NCBI RefSeq assembly: GCF_965276875.1 | Contig: NZ_OZ255701.1 | Coordinates: 4,216,001-4,280,000, forward strand | Source of the DNA: Lichenicoccus sp965276875 | Lineage (GTDB): Bacteria > Pseudomonadota > Alphaproteobacteria > Acetobacterales > Acetobacteraceae | Direction: 5' to 3' | DNA: 64,000 nt | Part shown: positions 41,051 through 50,366 of the stretch, piece after piece | How positions within the stretch are numbered: position 1 is the first letter of the stretch | How the letters are laid out: each line of letters opens with the position of its first letter | The notes under the pieces: generated by a model | Seen by the model: only the letters and a program-made list of their open reading frames with translations | What the model was told of the DNA's origin: nothing | Database searches by the model: none | Translations under genes and position numbers: made by a program

Positions 41051-41138
41051 CTTGCAATAGAGCCTGCCCCGCTCATTACGAGTAGGGGTTTGGGCCGTTG
41101 TGCAAAGCACGACTTCGCATGATGGCCCCAGCGTCGGG

Positions 41139-41184
41139 CCCCATCGCGCCAGCGGGATGGGGACCCGGTCAGGGGCAGAGCCCT
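41139..41184. repeat. Reverse copy of the dispersed hairpin repeat at the MBL gene 3' end
   Basis: CCCCATC/GATGGGG (41139-41145, 41156-41162) forms one hairpin and CAGGGGCAGAGCCCT (41170-41184) is the reverse complement of the GGGGCTCTGCCCC core seen at 36390 and 61615. The core overlaps the last codons and stop of the MBL hydrolase, encoding its Gly-Leu-Cys-Pro end. Confidence 0.6.
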
Positions 41185-42050
41185 CGTGCTTGCGCCCAAC
41201 CGCCCTCGCTGCGCACGGCGCGGCCGTCGCGTTCGAGCTTGATCAGGTGTGCGAGCAGGTTGGCGCGGGCCGGGCCGAGCAGTTGCGGTTTCAAATTGAT
41301 ATAGGCGCGCCCAAGCATGTTTTCGAGCGAGCGGGGTTGCCTGTCGAGCACGGCATAAATCGAGTCTTCGCGGGCCTGGCGGTGTTCGAGCAGGCCTTGC
41401 ACGGTCTCATATGGCTTGGCGATGGCCGGACCATGGGCGGAGAGCATCAGGCGGTCGCGTCGGTCGCGTATACGTTGCAGTTGCGCAACAAAAAGCGAGA
41501 GGTCGCCGTAGGGCGGCGGCGGCACCACCGAGGTCGACCAGCCCATGACGTGGTCGCCGCTGAAAATGATGCCTTGGTCATCGGTGAAGCATAGATGGTC
41601 CATGGCGTGGCCAGGCGTGTAGAGCGCAGTCAGGCCGCCGATGCGATCGCCGTCTTCGAGCTTGATGTCTGGCGTGAAGCTGTCGTCGGCGCTGTGCTGG
41701 TAGCCTGCGGTGGGAATCCGGAGCTGTTGCGATAAGGTGAGTGCGCCGTCGAGATGGTCGTGGTGGGTATGGCTGACCAGGATATGGGTCAGGCGGCCGC
41801 CTGCCTCGGCAATGATGGCGTCGAGATGCGCCTCGTCCTCCGAGCCCGGGTCGAGCAGCATGGTGCCGCCCTGCCAGTCGATCAGCCAGCTGTTGGTGCC
41901 GTTGTAGGTCATCGGCGAGGGGTTCGGGGCGACGATGCGGCGGATGCCCGGTGCGGCCCACAACGGTGTCGCGCGCGCGGGCGGATCCTCGGAGAGGCGC
42001 CAGCTGCGTCGCGCACTGCGCACCGCGGTGTCAGCCGAAGGCGCCGACAT
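41169..42050 (-). CDS. MBL-fold metallo-hydrolase (LACTB2/glyoxalase II-like)
   Basis: Zinc hydrolase, perhaps on thioesters or RNA ends. IRRIVAPNPSPMTYNGTNSWLI leads to the metal site HTHHDHLDG, then TPGHAMDHLCF, SGDHVMGW and the C-terminal winged-helix part (LLAHLIKLERDGRA), as in LACTB2-like proteins. ATG 42050 gives 293 aa and overlaps the end of the PEPC-family gene by 20 nt, so the two are likely coupled. Its 3' end lies inside a dispersed repeat. Confidence 0.87.
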   Translation of the reverse strand: MSAPSADTAVRSARRSWRLSEDPPARATPLWAAPGIRRIVAPNPSPMTYNGTNSWLIDWQGGTMLLDPGSEDEAHLDAIIAEAGGRLTHILVSHTHHDHLDGALTLSQQLRIPTAGYQHSADDSFTPDIKLEDGDRIGGLTALYTPGHAMDHLCFTDDQGIIFSGDHVMGWSTSVVPPPPYGDLSLFVAQLQRIRDRRDRLMLSAHGPAIAKPYETVQGLLEHRQAREDSIYAVLDRQPRSLENMLGRAYINLKPQLLGPARANLLAHLIKLERDGRAVRSEGGWAQARGLCP

Positions 42051-44859
42051 CGTGCATGATCGCGATGCCGATTTCGCGCACCAGTTCGAACAGCCGGCGC
42101 ATCGGCTGGAAGATTTCGGCGTCCTCGCGCGCATAGGCGTGATCGGCGCGTGGGCCCGGGGCTTCGCGGAAATCGAGTTCTATGCCGCGGTCGGCGGCGG
42201 GGGGGAAAATCTCGCTGAGCCTGCTTAGGGCGGCCGGGATTTCGAGGCGCAGGATCTGGCTGTCGACGTCGAGACGGGTGAAACCGTGGCGCGGCGAGAA
42301 ATACGGAATGCGGGTGGAGAGCAACCAGATCCGTTCGATCAAGGCAAGGCGGGTGGCGTGCAGCAGGGTCTCCTTCAGCGCCATGCGCGGGGCGTCCGGC
42401 CACGCGACCCGCAGTGCCAGGTGGTCGGCCTGGATACGCCGGAACATGGATTGGGTCACGGCCCACAAATCGAGCCGTTCGAGGCCGCGTGCGAGCAGCA
42501 CGAGCGCGTCGCGTCGGGCGGCGTCGTGTTCGTGGGCGGCGCGGTCGAGCCAGACGCCGGGGTCAAGGGTGAGGACGATGGCGCGCAGCACGTCGCTGTC
42601 GGAGTGCGCCAAGGCATGGCTGGCGAAGTCGAGCGCGCGCCGGAAGCGCGGGCTCTTCAGCAGGAACTCCTCGAATGTCTCGGGGTGGCGTGCTGCGGCA
42701 AGGCCGAGCCCTTGGAGGGTGTTGGCGCACCAGCCGAGTTGCTGGAGGATGGCGTTGTTGAGGATGGCGCGCAGCTCGCGCGGATGGGTGATGCGCGCAC
42801 CATTGGCGCCGGCATCGCTCTGGCGGGCCGGCGGACGCGAGCCGGTGCGGTCGATCAGCGACGGGCCGAAGGCGCCGAGCAGCGCACCGTAGCCGGGATC
42901 CTCGACCAGGTCGGTCATGCCGGAGGCGATGGTGGAGAAGAAGTCCGCGGAGAAATCCGGCTCGTCGTAGATCGGGTCCTCGTCGCTCCGCAGGGCGGCG
43001 AACGCGTGCTCGGCGATGGTGGCGATGGTGGCGCCGGCCAGCGCCTCGGTGCCGAACAGCAGGTAGCCGTCGCCGCCCTGAAAGGCGCATTCCTCGCGAC
43101 AGGCGATACCGGCGGCGGCGTAGGTGGCGCGGGAGCGGGCGGGCGAGAGATAGTCAAGCCGATCCGCGAGACGGAACGGGTGACCGCCGCGGCCGATGCT
43201 CTCGCCGTGGGTGTCGAACAGGATCACCTCGACCGCGGTCATGCCGCGCTTGCGCAGCAGTTCGGCGGCGCGCATGCGCAACCGCTCAATCAGATAGGTG
43301 GCCGCGAGCTGGCCGACATAGCGGCCGGAATCGGAATAGCCGAACTGCAGCGCCATGTGGCCGGTGCGGCCGAGATAGTCGCGCCAGTGGCGCGAACGCA
43401 GCGCCTCCTCGATCACCACGGAGCCGTGCTCCAGCGCCTCGCGGGTTTCGAACAGCGGGCTGATCTCGATATTCTGTTCGATGCCGAACAGCCGTGCCAG
43501 CCAGAGTGCGACCAGCAGCGTGTAGCCGCTCTCGGTCTCGGCGACCAGAAATCGGACTCTGCTGTTGGTGTCGATATGTTTGGCGATCTGTGCAATCGTC
43601 ATCATCAGCTTCGCGGCCGAGGCCTGTTCGGCCATGAGCGAGCCGAAATCCACCGCCACCGGCGTTGCCGTGTCGAGCACCTCGTTGATTGCGGCGAGCA
43701 GGGCGCGGCGTTGCGCGGGGTTTTCGGGGTTGTCGGCGATGCCGAGGCGCTGGCGCGCTACATTGTGCAGTTGCGTGGCGTTAAGCCGCACATGGGTATG
43801 GGCGGCCGCCATGCCGTGCGCAACAAGGCCGGCATGGGCTACGGTGAGCGCCAGGCGGTCGGCATAGGGCGCTTGGCCGATTGCCTCGTGAAACAGGGGG
43901 CCAAGCACGCCGGGTTCCGGAATTGCATCCGCCTTGCGATCGATCAGCGCGGCGGCGAAGCGTGCCACGGCCTGCGGGTCGGCGGTGCGTGGACAGCACT
44001 CGATCTGCGCACCGACCGCCTCACGGGCAATGGCGATACGGGCGGACAGGGCCTCGGCCGGCTGTTCGAGGGCTTCAAGTTGCGCGCGCAGGCGGTCGAG
44101 TTGCAGCAGCTTCATGCGCAGGCGCAGCAGCAAGGTGTCCCACCAGCCGATATCGGTGCGTCCATCGGTATCGTAGCCGACCCAGCTCGCCAGGACGATC
44201 GGGCGGGGGCGGAGCGTGGTCCAGGCCTGCGGCCAGATGCGCGCAGCCTCCGTCAGCAGGGCCATATTGAGGGCGTCGAGCGCATCGCGTCCCCGCAGGA
44301 TGGCCTCGGACGCGAGCTGGAACTCGTCCTCGAGCGTGGGCACGTCGGGCCGTTGCGTGTCGGCATCGGGGCGTTGTGCCGTGCCCGAGGCGTTGGCCGC
44401 CAATGCGGCGTAGGCGCGGCTCTGGAGCGCGAACGTGGGGTGGGCGGTGAACACCGCGCCGTAGCGGGTCCGCTCGATGGCGGCTCGGAACTGCGCCAGC
44501 GGCACCGGGCTGTCGTTCGGATCGGGCCGCGCCAGACGCGCGGCGAGACGCGACAGGCGCCCGGCATTACTCCCGGCGTCGCCTGGGCCGGTTTCGTCCA
44601 GACCGACATAGCTGCGCAGCCGGGTCGCGCGCGCGAGGAACGCCTCGTCGCGCAACTGCCGCACGAGTTGGTCGATATCTTCTAGGCTGAGCGCGCCCTC
44701 ATCCAGCCGCCGCGACACCAGCAGCGCCATCGCCAGCACCGGGTTGCCGAACGGGTCATCCTGCTGGCGTTCGACCACGCCCTGCGCGAGGGCCACCAGC
44801 CTGTCCAGGCTTGGAGCCTCCAGCTGGGGGCCGTCGGGTGTCCGCACACCATCGTCCAT
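42031..44859 (-). CDS. Phosphoenolpyruvate carboxylase-family protein with divergent active site
   Basis: About 942 aa with the PEPC framework: FTAHPTF near residue 130, ETESGYTLLVALWLARLFGI, FGYSDSGRYVGQLAATY, FDTHGESIGRGGHP and FQGGDGYLLF. Classic PEPC has TAHPTEA, GYSDSxKDAG, FHGRGGSVGRGGGP and QGE at these places, so the Glu after HPT, the SDS-x-K Lys and the first GRGG Arg are changed. It may still be an anaplerotic carboxylase or may have a new role. ATG 44859 is used; ATG 44874 is an alternative. The MBL gene overlaps its end. Confidence 0.75.
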   Translation of the reverse strand: MDDGVRTPDGPQLEAPSLDRLVALAQGVVERQQDDPFGNPVLAMALLVSRRLDEGALSLEDIDQLVRQLRDEAFLARATRLRSYVGLDETGPGDAGSNAGRLSRLAARLARPDPNDSPVPLAQFRAAIERTRYGAVFTAHPTFALQSRAYAALAANASGTAQRPDADTQRPDVPTLEDEFQLASEAILRGRDALDALNMALLTEAARIWPQAWTTLRPRPIVLASWVGYDTDGRTDIGWWDTLLLRLRMKLLQLDRLRAQLEALEQPAEALSARIAIAREAVGAQIECCPRTADPQAVARFAAALIDRKADAIPEPGVLGPLFHEAIGQAPYADRLALTVAHAGLVAHGMAAAHTHVRLNATQLHNVARQRLGIADNPENPAQRRALLAAINEVLDTATPVAVDFGSLMAEQASAAKLMMTIAQIAKHIDTNSRVRFLVAETESGYTLLVALWLARLFGIEQNIEISPLFETREALEHGSVVIEEALRSRHWRDYLGRTGHMALQFGYSDSGRYVGQLAATYLIERLRMRAAELLRKRGMTAVEVILFDTHGESIGRGGHPFRLADRLDYLSPARSRATYAAAGIACREECAFQGGDGYLLFGTEALAGATIATIAEHAFAALRSDEDPIYDEPDFSADFFSTIASGMTDLVEDPGYGALLGAFGPSLIDRTGSRPPARQSDAGANGARITHPRELRAILNNAILQQLGWCANTLQGLGLAAARHPETFEEFLLKSPRFRRALDFASHALAHSDSDVLRAIVLTLDPGVWLDRAAHEHDAARRDALVLLARGLERLDLWAVTQSMFRRIQADHLALRVAWPDAPRMALKETLLHATRLALIERIWLLSTRIPYFSPRHGFTRLDVDSQILRLEIPAALSRLSEIFPPAADRGIELDFREAPGPRADHAYAREDAEIFQPMRRLFELVREIGIAIMHDVGAFG

Positions 44860-45012
44860 CGTAAGGTCCCGCATTCGGTAGCGATAAGATACGAAACTTT
44901 CATGTCTGGCGCGGCACTGCAACCGCTCGTATGACGCGCTGCACAAGCGGCAGTATTGTCGGCAGCATGGGCGGCTCGTTGGATCGGCGCCCGAATGCTA
45001 GACCTGCGCGCG

Positions 45013-46305
45013 ATGACGAGTGAGACTTCCGATCCCGACCGGATCGCGCGGCTGTCGCTGGCGCGCTATCGCCGCTTTGCCACAGGCCTGCTCGTCGGCA
45101 TGGGGGTGCTGACGGTGGCCAGCACCTGGCTGGCCAATACCTGGTTGAAGGGGGAATTGTGGGGCGGCCTCCTGCAATCGACCGTCAAGGCCGGGCTGGT
45201 CGGCGGCCTCGCCGACTGGTTCGCGGTGACCGCCTTGTTCCGCCATCCGCTCGGCATCCCGATCCCACATACCGCGATCCTGCCGGCGCAGAAGGAGCGG
45301 CTCGGCCGGGCCTTGGGTAACTTCGTCGCAACCCACGTCTTTACCGCCGCCGACATCGAGCGCGCCATCGGCGGCCTTGACGTCCCCGCCTTGCTCGGCA
45401 ACGCGCTCGCCGACCCGCAGACCGGCGGGCTGGTCGGGCGGGGGCTGGCCTCGGCGATGCCGCATTTGTTCGACCGGCTCGAGGACGGCCGCGCCGGCGC
45501 GCTGTTCGCCCGCGCGCTGCCGCGTCTGCTGAGTGGTGAGACGCTGGCGCCGGTGATCGCGCGCGCGCTGCGTGTGCTGGTCGATAACGAGCGCCACCAG
45601 GAGGTGCTGACCTTCCTGCTCGGCGAACTCAAGGCGGTGCTGCTCGGCAAGGAGGCAGCCCTGCGGCTGCTGATTGAGGAGCGGGTGCGCGAGCAGGGCG
45701 GCCGGCTGGTCGGCTGGGCACTGGGCGGGTCGATTGCCACGCGCGTGCTCAGCGCGATGAACCAGGAGCTCGATCGCACCGACCCTACTGGCTCGGAACT
45801 GCGCGAGGCGTTCACGCTGTGGGTGCGCCACGAGATCGACCGCATCGAGAGCGAGCCGACGCGCGGCCGCGAGGTCGGCGAGGCGCTGCGCGGCCTTGTT
45901 GGGCATGACAGCGTGCGCGAGTGGGCGGCCGAGATCTGGCAGCGCGCGCGCACCATGATCGAGAGCGATGTGGGGCGGCACGACGGCTGGTTCGCACGCC
46001 TGATCGGCGACTCCCTGCCGCGTCTGGGTGGTGTGCTGACCCGCGATGCCGCACTGCGCGCGCGTGTCGAGGCGGCGACGCTGGGGCTGGTGCTGCGCGC
46101 GCTGCCGGGGATGCGCGACCGGCTGGCGGGCTTCATCGGCGTCGTCGTTGGCGGCTGGGACAGCCGCATGATTGTCGAACGCCTGGAACTGCGGGTCGGG
46201 CGCGACCTGCAATATGTGCGCATCAACGGCACACTGGTCGGTGCCCTGGTCGGCGGTGTGGCGTATCTGCTGCTGCGTGCGGCATTCGGGAATGTCGTCA
46301 ACTGA
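45013..46305 (+). CDS. DUF445 (YjiN-type) membrane protein
   Basis: About 430 aa. An N-terminal hydrophobic segment (FATGLLVGMGVLTVASTWLA) and GLVGGLADWFAVTALFRHPLGIPIPHTAILPAQKERLG, the family hallmark, are followed by a long helical region and a C-terminal membrane helix (INGTLVGALVGGVAYLLLRAAF). Function is unknown; predicted inner membrane. The start is uncertain (ATG 44995 or 45013); no strong ribosome site was seen. Upstream of the SUF operon by 100 bp. Confidence 0.83.
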   Translation: MTSETSDPDRIARLSLARYRRFATGLLVGMGVLTVASTWLANTWLKGELWGGLLQSTVKAGLVGGLADWFAVTALFRHPLGIPIPHTAILPAQKERLGRALGNFVATHVFTAADIERAIGGLDVPALLGNALADPQTGGLVGRGLASAMPHLFDRLEDGRAGALFARALPRLLSGETLAPVIARALRVLVDNERHQEVLTFLLGELKAVLLGKEAALRLLIEERVREQGGRLVGWALGGSIATRVLSAMNQELDRTDPTGSELREAFTLWVRHEIDRIESEPTRGREVGEALRGLVGHDSVREWAAEIWQRARTMIESDVGRHDGWFARLIGDSLPRLGGVLTRDAALRARVEAATLGLVLRALPGMRDRLAGFIGVVVGGWDSRMIVERLELRVGRDLQYVRINGTLVGALVGGVAYLLLRAAFGNVVN

Positions 46306-46405
46306 ACGGTCGGGCCTTGACGTGGGCGGAGACGGGCGTCATCTCAAGCAATCAGGACCGTGGCGGTCCGTAATCCTGGCGCTGCTGGCACGAACAAGGG
46401 AATTC

Positions 46406-46873
46406 ATGCTGAGGCTTTCCAAGCTCACCGATTATGCGGTTGTCGTCATGGTGCACCTGGAATCCTGTGGCGGTGTCACCACCTCGCCGTCGCTGGCGCT
46501 GGAGACCGGCATTCCGGAGCCGACCGTGGCCAAGGTGCTCAAGGCGCTTTCGGGCGCCGGGCTGGTGGTGTCGCAACGCGGCCCGCGCGGCGGCTACCGC
46601 CTGGCCAGCGATCTCGCCCAGGTGCCGGTGGCACGCGTGATCGCCGCCATTGACGGACCGATCTCGCTGACCGCCTGTGTCGACGGCGCCGTTGGCGGCT
46701 GCGAGGCACAGGGTCTGTGCCCGGTGCGCGGCCGCTGGGATGCGGTCAATGCCGCGATCCGCACCGCTTTGACCCATATCACGCTTGCCGACATGCGCCC
46801 GCAACCGCGGCCAGCGGCGTTCGTTCCCGATCCCCGTCCGACTGCCCGCGTGGCGTCGGAAGTTGCCGAGTGA
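46406..46873 (+). CDS. Rrf2-family SUF operon regulator
   Basis: A 155-residue winged-helix repressor predicted to sense Fe-S cluster status. LRLSKLTDYAVVVMVHLES and IPEPTVAKVLKALSGAGLVVSQRGPRGGYRLA are the DNA-binding part. Three Cys (C in TACVDG, GGCEAQ and GLCPVR) are spaced like the IscR cluster ligands. AAGGGAATTC precedes ATG 46406. It lies 6 bp before sufB, so it likely controls the whole operon. Confidence 0.93.
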   Translation: MLRLSKLTDYAVVVMVHLESCGGVTTSPSLALETGIPEPTVAKVLKALSGAGLVVSQRGPRGGYRLASDLAQVPVARVIAAIDGPISLTACVDGAVGGCEAQGLCPVRGRWDAVNAAIRTALTHITLADMRPQPRPAAFVPDPRPTARVASEVAE

Positions 46874-46879
46874 GGTTTC

Positions 46880-48364
46880 ATGCCAGCCGTTGCCGAGACC
46901 GTTCGCGCCGTCGAGACCCTGACCACCTCCACCTACAAGTGGGGTTTCGAGACCGACATCGAAATGGACATGGCCCCCAAGGGGCTGAGCGAAGACACTG
47001 TCCGGCTGATCTCGGCGCGTAAAGGCGAACCGGAATGGCTGCTCGCCTGGCGGCTGAAGGCGTTCGCCGCCTGGAGCGAGATGGCTGAGCCGCGCTGGTC
47101 AAAGGTCGCCTATCCTCCGATCGACTATCAGGACGCGCACTATTACGCTGCCCCCAAGCGCAAGCCCGGTCCGAAGTCGCTCGACGAGGTCGATCCTGAG
47201 CTGCTCGCCACCTATGAGAAGCTGGGCATCCCGATCAAGGAGCGCGCGATCCTGGCCGGCGTCGAGCCCGATCCCGAGGCCCGCCCGGATGTCGCGGTCG
47301 ACGCGGTGTTCGATAGCGTCTCGGTGGCGACCACCTTCCGCGCGTCGCTGATGAAGGCCGGCGTGATCTTCTGCCCGATCAGCGAGGCGGTGCGCGATCA
47401 TCCGGAACTGGTGCAGCGTTATCTCGGCAGCGTCGTACCGGCGTCGGACAATTTCTACGCGGCGCTGAACTCGGCGGTGTTCACCGACGGCTCGTTCGTG
47501 TTCATCCCCAAGGGCGTGAAATGCCCGATGGAGCTGTCGACCTATTTCCGCATCAATGCCCGCAACACCGGGCAGTTCGAGCGTACCTTGATCATCGCCG
47601 AAGCCGGTGCCTCGGTCTCCTATCTGGAAGGCTGCACCGCGCCGATGCGCGATGAGAACCAGCTGCATGCCGCGGTGGTCGAGCTGGTCGCCATGGACGA
47701 CGCCTCCATCAAGTACAGCACGGTGCAGAACTGGTATCCCGGCGACAGCGAAGGCCGTGGCGGGATCTACAACTTCGTCACCAAGCGCGGTGCCTGCCGG
47801 GGGGCGCGCTCGCGCATCTCCTGGACGCAGGTCGAGACGGGATCGGCGATCACCTGGAAATATCCGTCCTGCATCCTGCAAGGCGACGACAGCGTCGGCG
47901 AGTTCTACTCGGTGGCGGTCACCAACAATCGCCAGCAAGCCGACACCGGCACCAAGATGATCCATCTCGGGGCGCGCACGCGTTCGACGATCGTCGCCAA
48001 GACAATCAGCGCCGGGCGCTCCGACAGCACCTATCGCGGCCTGGTGCGGATGATGCCGCGCGCCTCTGGGGCGCGGAACCACACGCAATGCGACAGCCTG
48101 CTGATCGGCGATCGGTGCGGTGCGCACACCGTGCCCTACATCGAGAGCCGCAACATGACCGCGAAGGTCGAGCACGAGGCCACCACCTCGAAGATTTCCG
48201 AGGACCAGTTGTTCTATTGCCGTAGCCGCGGCCTCTCCTCGGAGGACGCGGTCGGCCTGATCGTCAACGGCTTCTGCAAGGAAGTTCTCAAGGAGCTGCC
48301 CATGGAATTTGCCGTCGAGGCGCAGAAGCTGCTCGCCGTCAGTCTCGAGGGGAGCGTCGGATGA
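46880..48364 (+). CDS. sufB: Fe-S cluster assembly scaffold SufB
   Basis: Core scaffold of the SufBCD complex where clusters are built. The 494 residues show WGFETDIEMDMAPKGLSEDTVR, the long beta-helix (FIPKGVKCPMELSTYFRIN, SYLEGCTAPM), and RNHTQCDSLLIGDRCGAHTVPYIE, which contains the conserved Cys used in assembly. It overlaps sufC by 4 nt (ATGA). Confidence 0.97.
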   Translation: MPAVAETVRAVETLTTSTYKWGFETDIEMDMAPKGLSEDTVRLISARKGEPEWLLAWRLKAFAAWSEMAEPRWSKVAYPPIDYQDAHYYAAPKRKPGPKSLDEVDPELLATYEKLGIPIKERAILAGVEPDPEARPDVAVDAVFDSVSVATTFRASLMKAGVIFCPISEAVRDHPELVQRYLGSVVPASDNFYAALNSAVFTDGSFVFIPKGVKCPMELSTYFRINARNTGQFERTLIIAEAGASVSYLEGCTAPMRDENQLHAAVVELVAMDDASIKYSTVQNWYPGDSEGRGGIYNFVTKRGACRGARSRISWTQVETGSAITWKYPSCILQGDDSVGEFYSVAVTNNRQQADTGTKMIHLGARTRSTIVAKTISAGRSDSTYRGLVRMMPRASGARNHTQCDSLLIGDRCGAHTVPYIESRNMTAKVEHEATTSKISEDQLFYCRSRGLSSEDAVGLIVNGFCKEVLKELPMEFAVEAQKLLAVSLEGSVG

Positions 48365-49119
48365 CCACGGAACTCACGATCTCCGATCTGCGCGCGCATA
48401 TCGACGACAAGCCGATCCTGCAGGGCGTCGATCTTGTGGTGGCGCCCGGCGAGGTGCACGCGATCATGGGGCCGAACGGCTCCGGTAAGTCGACGCTGTC
48501 CTACGTGCTGGCCGGGCGCGAGGACTATGTCGTGACCGGCGGCAGTGCGCGTTTCGGCGATGCGAACCTGCTGGCTATGCAGCCGGAGGAACGTGCGGCT
48601 GCGGGGATGTTCCTCGCCTTTCAGGCGCCGGTGGAGCTGCCGGGAGTAAACAACGCCAACTTCCTGCGCACGGCGATCAATGCCGTGCGACGTGCACGCG
48701 ACGAGCCGGAACTGGACGCCGTCGGCTTCCTCAAGCTTGCGCGCTCTGAGTGCAAGCGGTTGCAGATCCCTGACGAGATGCTTAAGCGCAGCGTCAATGT
48801 CGGCTTCTCCGGCGGTGAAAAAAAGCGCAACGAGGTGCTGCAGATGGCGCTGTTGCGGCCGCGCTTTGCGATCCTCGACGAGACCGATAGCGGGCTCGAT
48901 ATCGACGCGTTGCGTATCGTTGCCGCCGGTGTGAACGCGCTGCGTGCGCCGGACTTCTCGGCCCTGATCATCACCCATCATCAGCGCCTGCTCGACTACA
49001 TCGTGCCCGACCATGTGCATGTGATGTCGGCCGGGCGGATCATCCGCAGCGGCGGTGCTGATCTGGCGCGCCAGCTCGAAGCCGAGGGCTACGGCAACCT
49101 GATCGCGGAGGCGGCGTGA
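48361..49119 (+). CDS. sufC: SUF system ATPase SufC
   Basis: Cytosolic ABC-type ATPase that drives conformational change in SufBCD. The 252 residues have Walker A MGPNGSGKST, the SufC signature FSGGEKKRNEVLQM, Walker B FAILDETDSGLDIDAL (the Glu-Thr-Asp-Ser-Gly variant) and ITHHQRLL. Start and stop overlap sufB and sufD by 4 nt each, implying coupled translation and matched stoichiometry. Confidence 0.97.
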   Translation: MTTELTISDLRAHIDDKPILQGVDLVVAPGEVHAIMGPNGSGKSTLSYVLAGREDYVVTGGSARFGDANLLAMQPEERAAAGMFLAFQAPVELPGVNNANFLRTAINAVRRARDEPELDAVGFLKLARSECKRLQIPDEMLKRSVNVGFSGGEKKRNEVLQMALLRPRFAILDETDSGLDIDALRIVAAGVNALRAPDFSALIITHHQRLLDYIVPDHVHVMSAGRIIRSGGADLARQLEAEGYGNLIAEAA

Positions 49120-50366
49120 ACGCCCAAGCCTTTCTCGATCTCTACGAGGATGGCAAGCAGTCGCTGCCGGGTGCGGTGCAGGCGCGTGATCTCGCGGCGG
49201 CCTTGCTACGCACGAGCGGCTTGCCCACCCGGCGAATGGAGCAATGGAAATATACCGACCTGCGTCTGCTGACCGCCCTGACACTCGGCGATGCGCCGGA
49301 CACGGTAGACGCAGCTATGCTGCTCGACAATCTAGGTCTCGCCGAAGCCGGGCTCGCCGATACGAGCCGGCTCGTCTTCGTCAATGGTCGATTCGAGTCA
49401 TCGCTATCGCGGCTTGATGAAGGCCTCGACATTGAGATCGGCGTGAGCATGGGTCCGCTCGCCCGCCCGGAGCGTGACGGCATGGTGGCGCTGAACACCA
49501 TGCTGACAAAGGATGGCGCGCGCATTCACGTCGGCCCCGGCATCGATGCCGGCCGGGTGCTGCTGGTGTGCCTTGGCCGCAATGACGCGGAGCCGGCGGT
49601 ATTGACGCAGCCGCGTTTCGCCGTGCTGCTCGAAGAAGGGGCAAGGCTGTCGCTGCTCGAAATCGCGCACGGCGACGGGCTCTATGTGAACAACCCGGTG
49701 CTGGAAATCGAATTGCGCGCGCGTGCCCATCTGGCTCACGTGCTGCTGCAGGACGAGGGCGCGCGGGCACTGCATTTCTCCACCGTCTACACCTCGGTCG
49801 ATACCGCCGCCTCCTATGACAGCTTTACCCTCGCACTCGGTGCCCGGCTCGCCCGACACGAGGTGCATGCGCGTCTCGCCGGACGCGGCGGTACGGTCCA
49901 TGTCAACGGCGCGCAGTTGCTGGGCGATCGCCAGCACGCCGACCTGACCAGCGTGATCGCCCACGACGCGCCCGGCTGCATATCGCGCCAGACCGTCAAG
50001 AACGTGCTCTCCGGCCATGCCCGCGGCGTGTTCCAGGGCAAGATCGTGGTCGACCGGATCGCTCAGAAGACCGACGGCTATCAGATGAACCAGGCGCTGC
50101 TGCTCTCCGAGACGGCGGAGATCGACAGCAAGCCGGAACTCGAAATCTACGCCGACGACGTCAAATGCAGCCACGGCGCCACCGCCGGCGCGCTCGATGA
50201 GGAGCAGCTCTTCTATCTGCGCAGCCGTGGTGTGCCGGCTGATACGGCACGCGCGATCCTGGTGCGCGCCTTTCTCGACGATGCGCTGGCGCTGATCGAG
50301 GACGCGCCGGTGCGCGCCCTGTTGGACGCCGCACTCGACCGATCCTGGAGCGGGAGCACCCCATGA
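49116..50366 (+). CDS. sufD: Fe-S cluster assembly protein SufD
   Basis: SufB paralogue and partner in SufBC2D. The 416 residues read RRMEQWKYTDLRLL near the N-terminus, the beta-helix, GISRQTVKNVLSGHARGVFQGKI-like core (SRQTVKNVLSGHARGVFQGK), and CSHGATAGALDEEQLFYLRSRG at the interface with SufB. The start is GTG 49116, overlapping the sufC stop. Confidence 0.95.
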   Translation: MNAQAFLDLYEDGKQSLPGAVQARDLAAALLRTSGLPTRRMEQWKYTDLRLLTALTLGDAPDTVDAAMLLDNLGLAEAGLADTSRLVFVNGRFESSLSRLDEGLDIEIGVSMGPLARPERDGMVALNTMLTKDGARIHVGPGIDAGRVLLVCLGRNDAEPAVLTQPRFAVLLEEGARLSLLEIAHGDGLYVNNPVLEIELRARAHLAHVLLQDEGARALHFSTVYTSVDTAASYDSFTLALGARLARHEVHARLAGRGGTVHVNGAQLLGDRQHADLTSVIAHDAPGCISRQTVKNVLSGHARGVFQGKIVVDRIAQKTDGYQMNQALLLSETAEIDSKPELEIYADDVKCSHGATAGALDEEQLFYLRSRGVPADTARAILVRAFLDDALALIEDAPVRALLDAALDRSWSGSTP

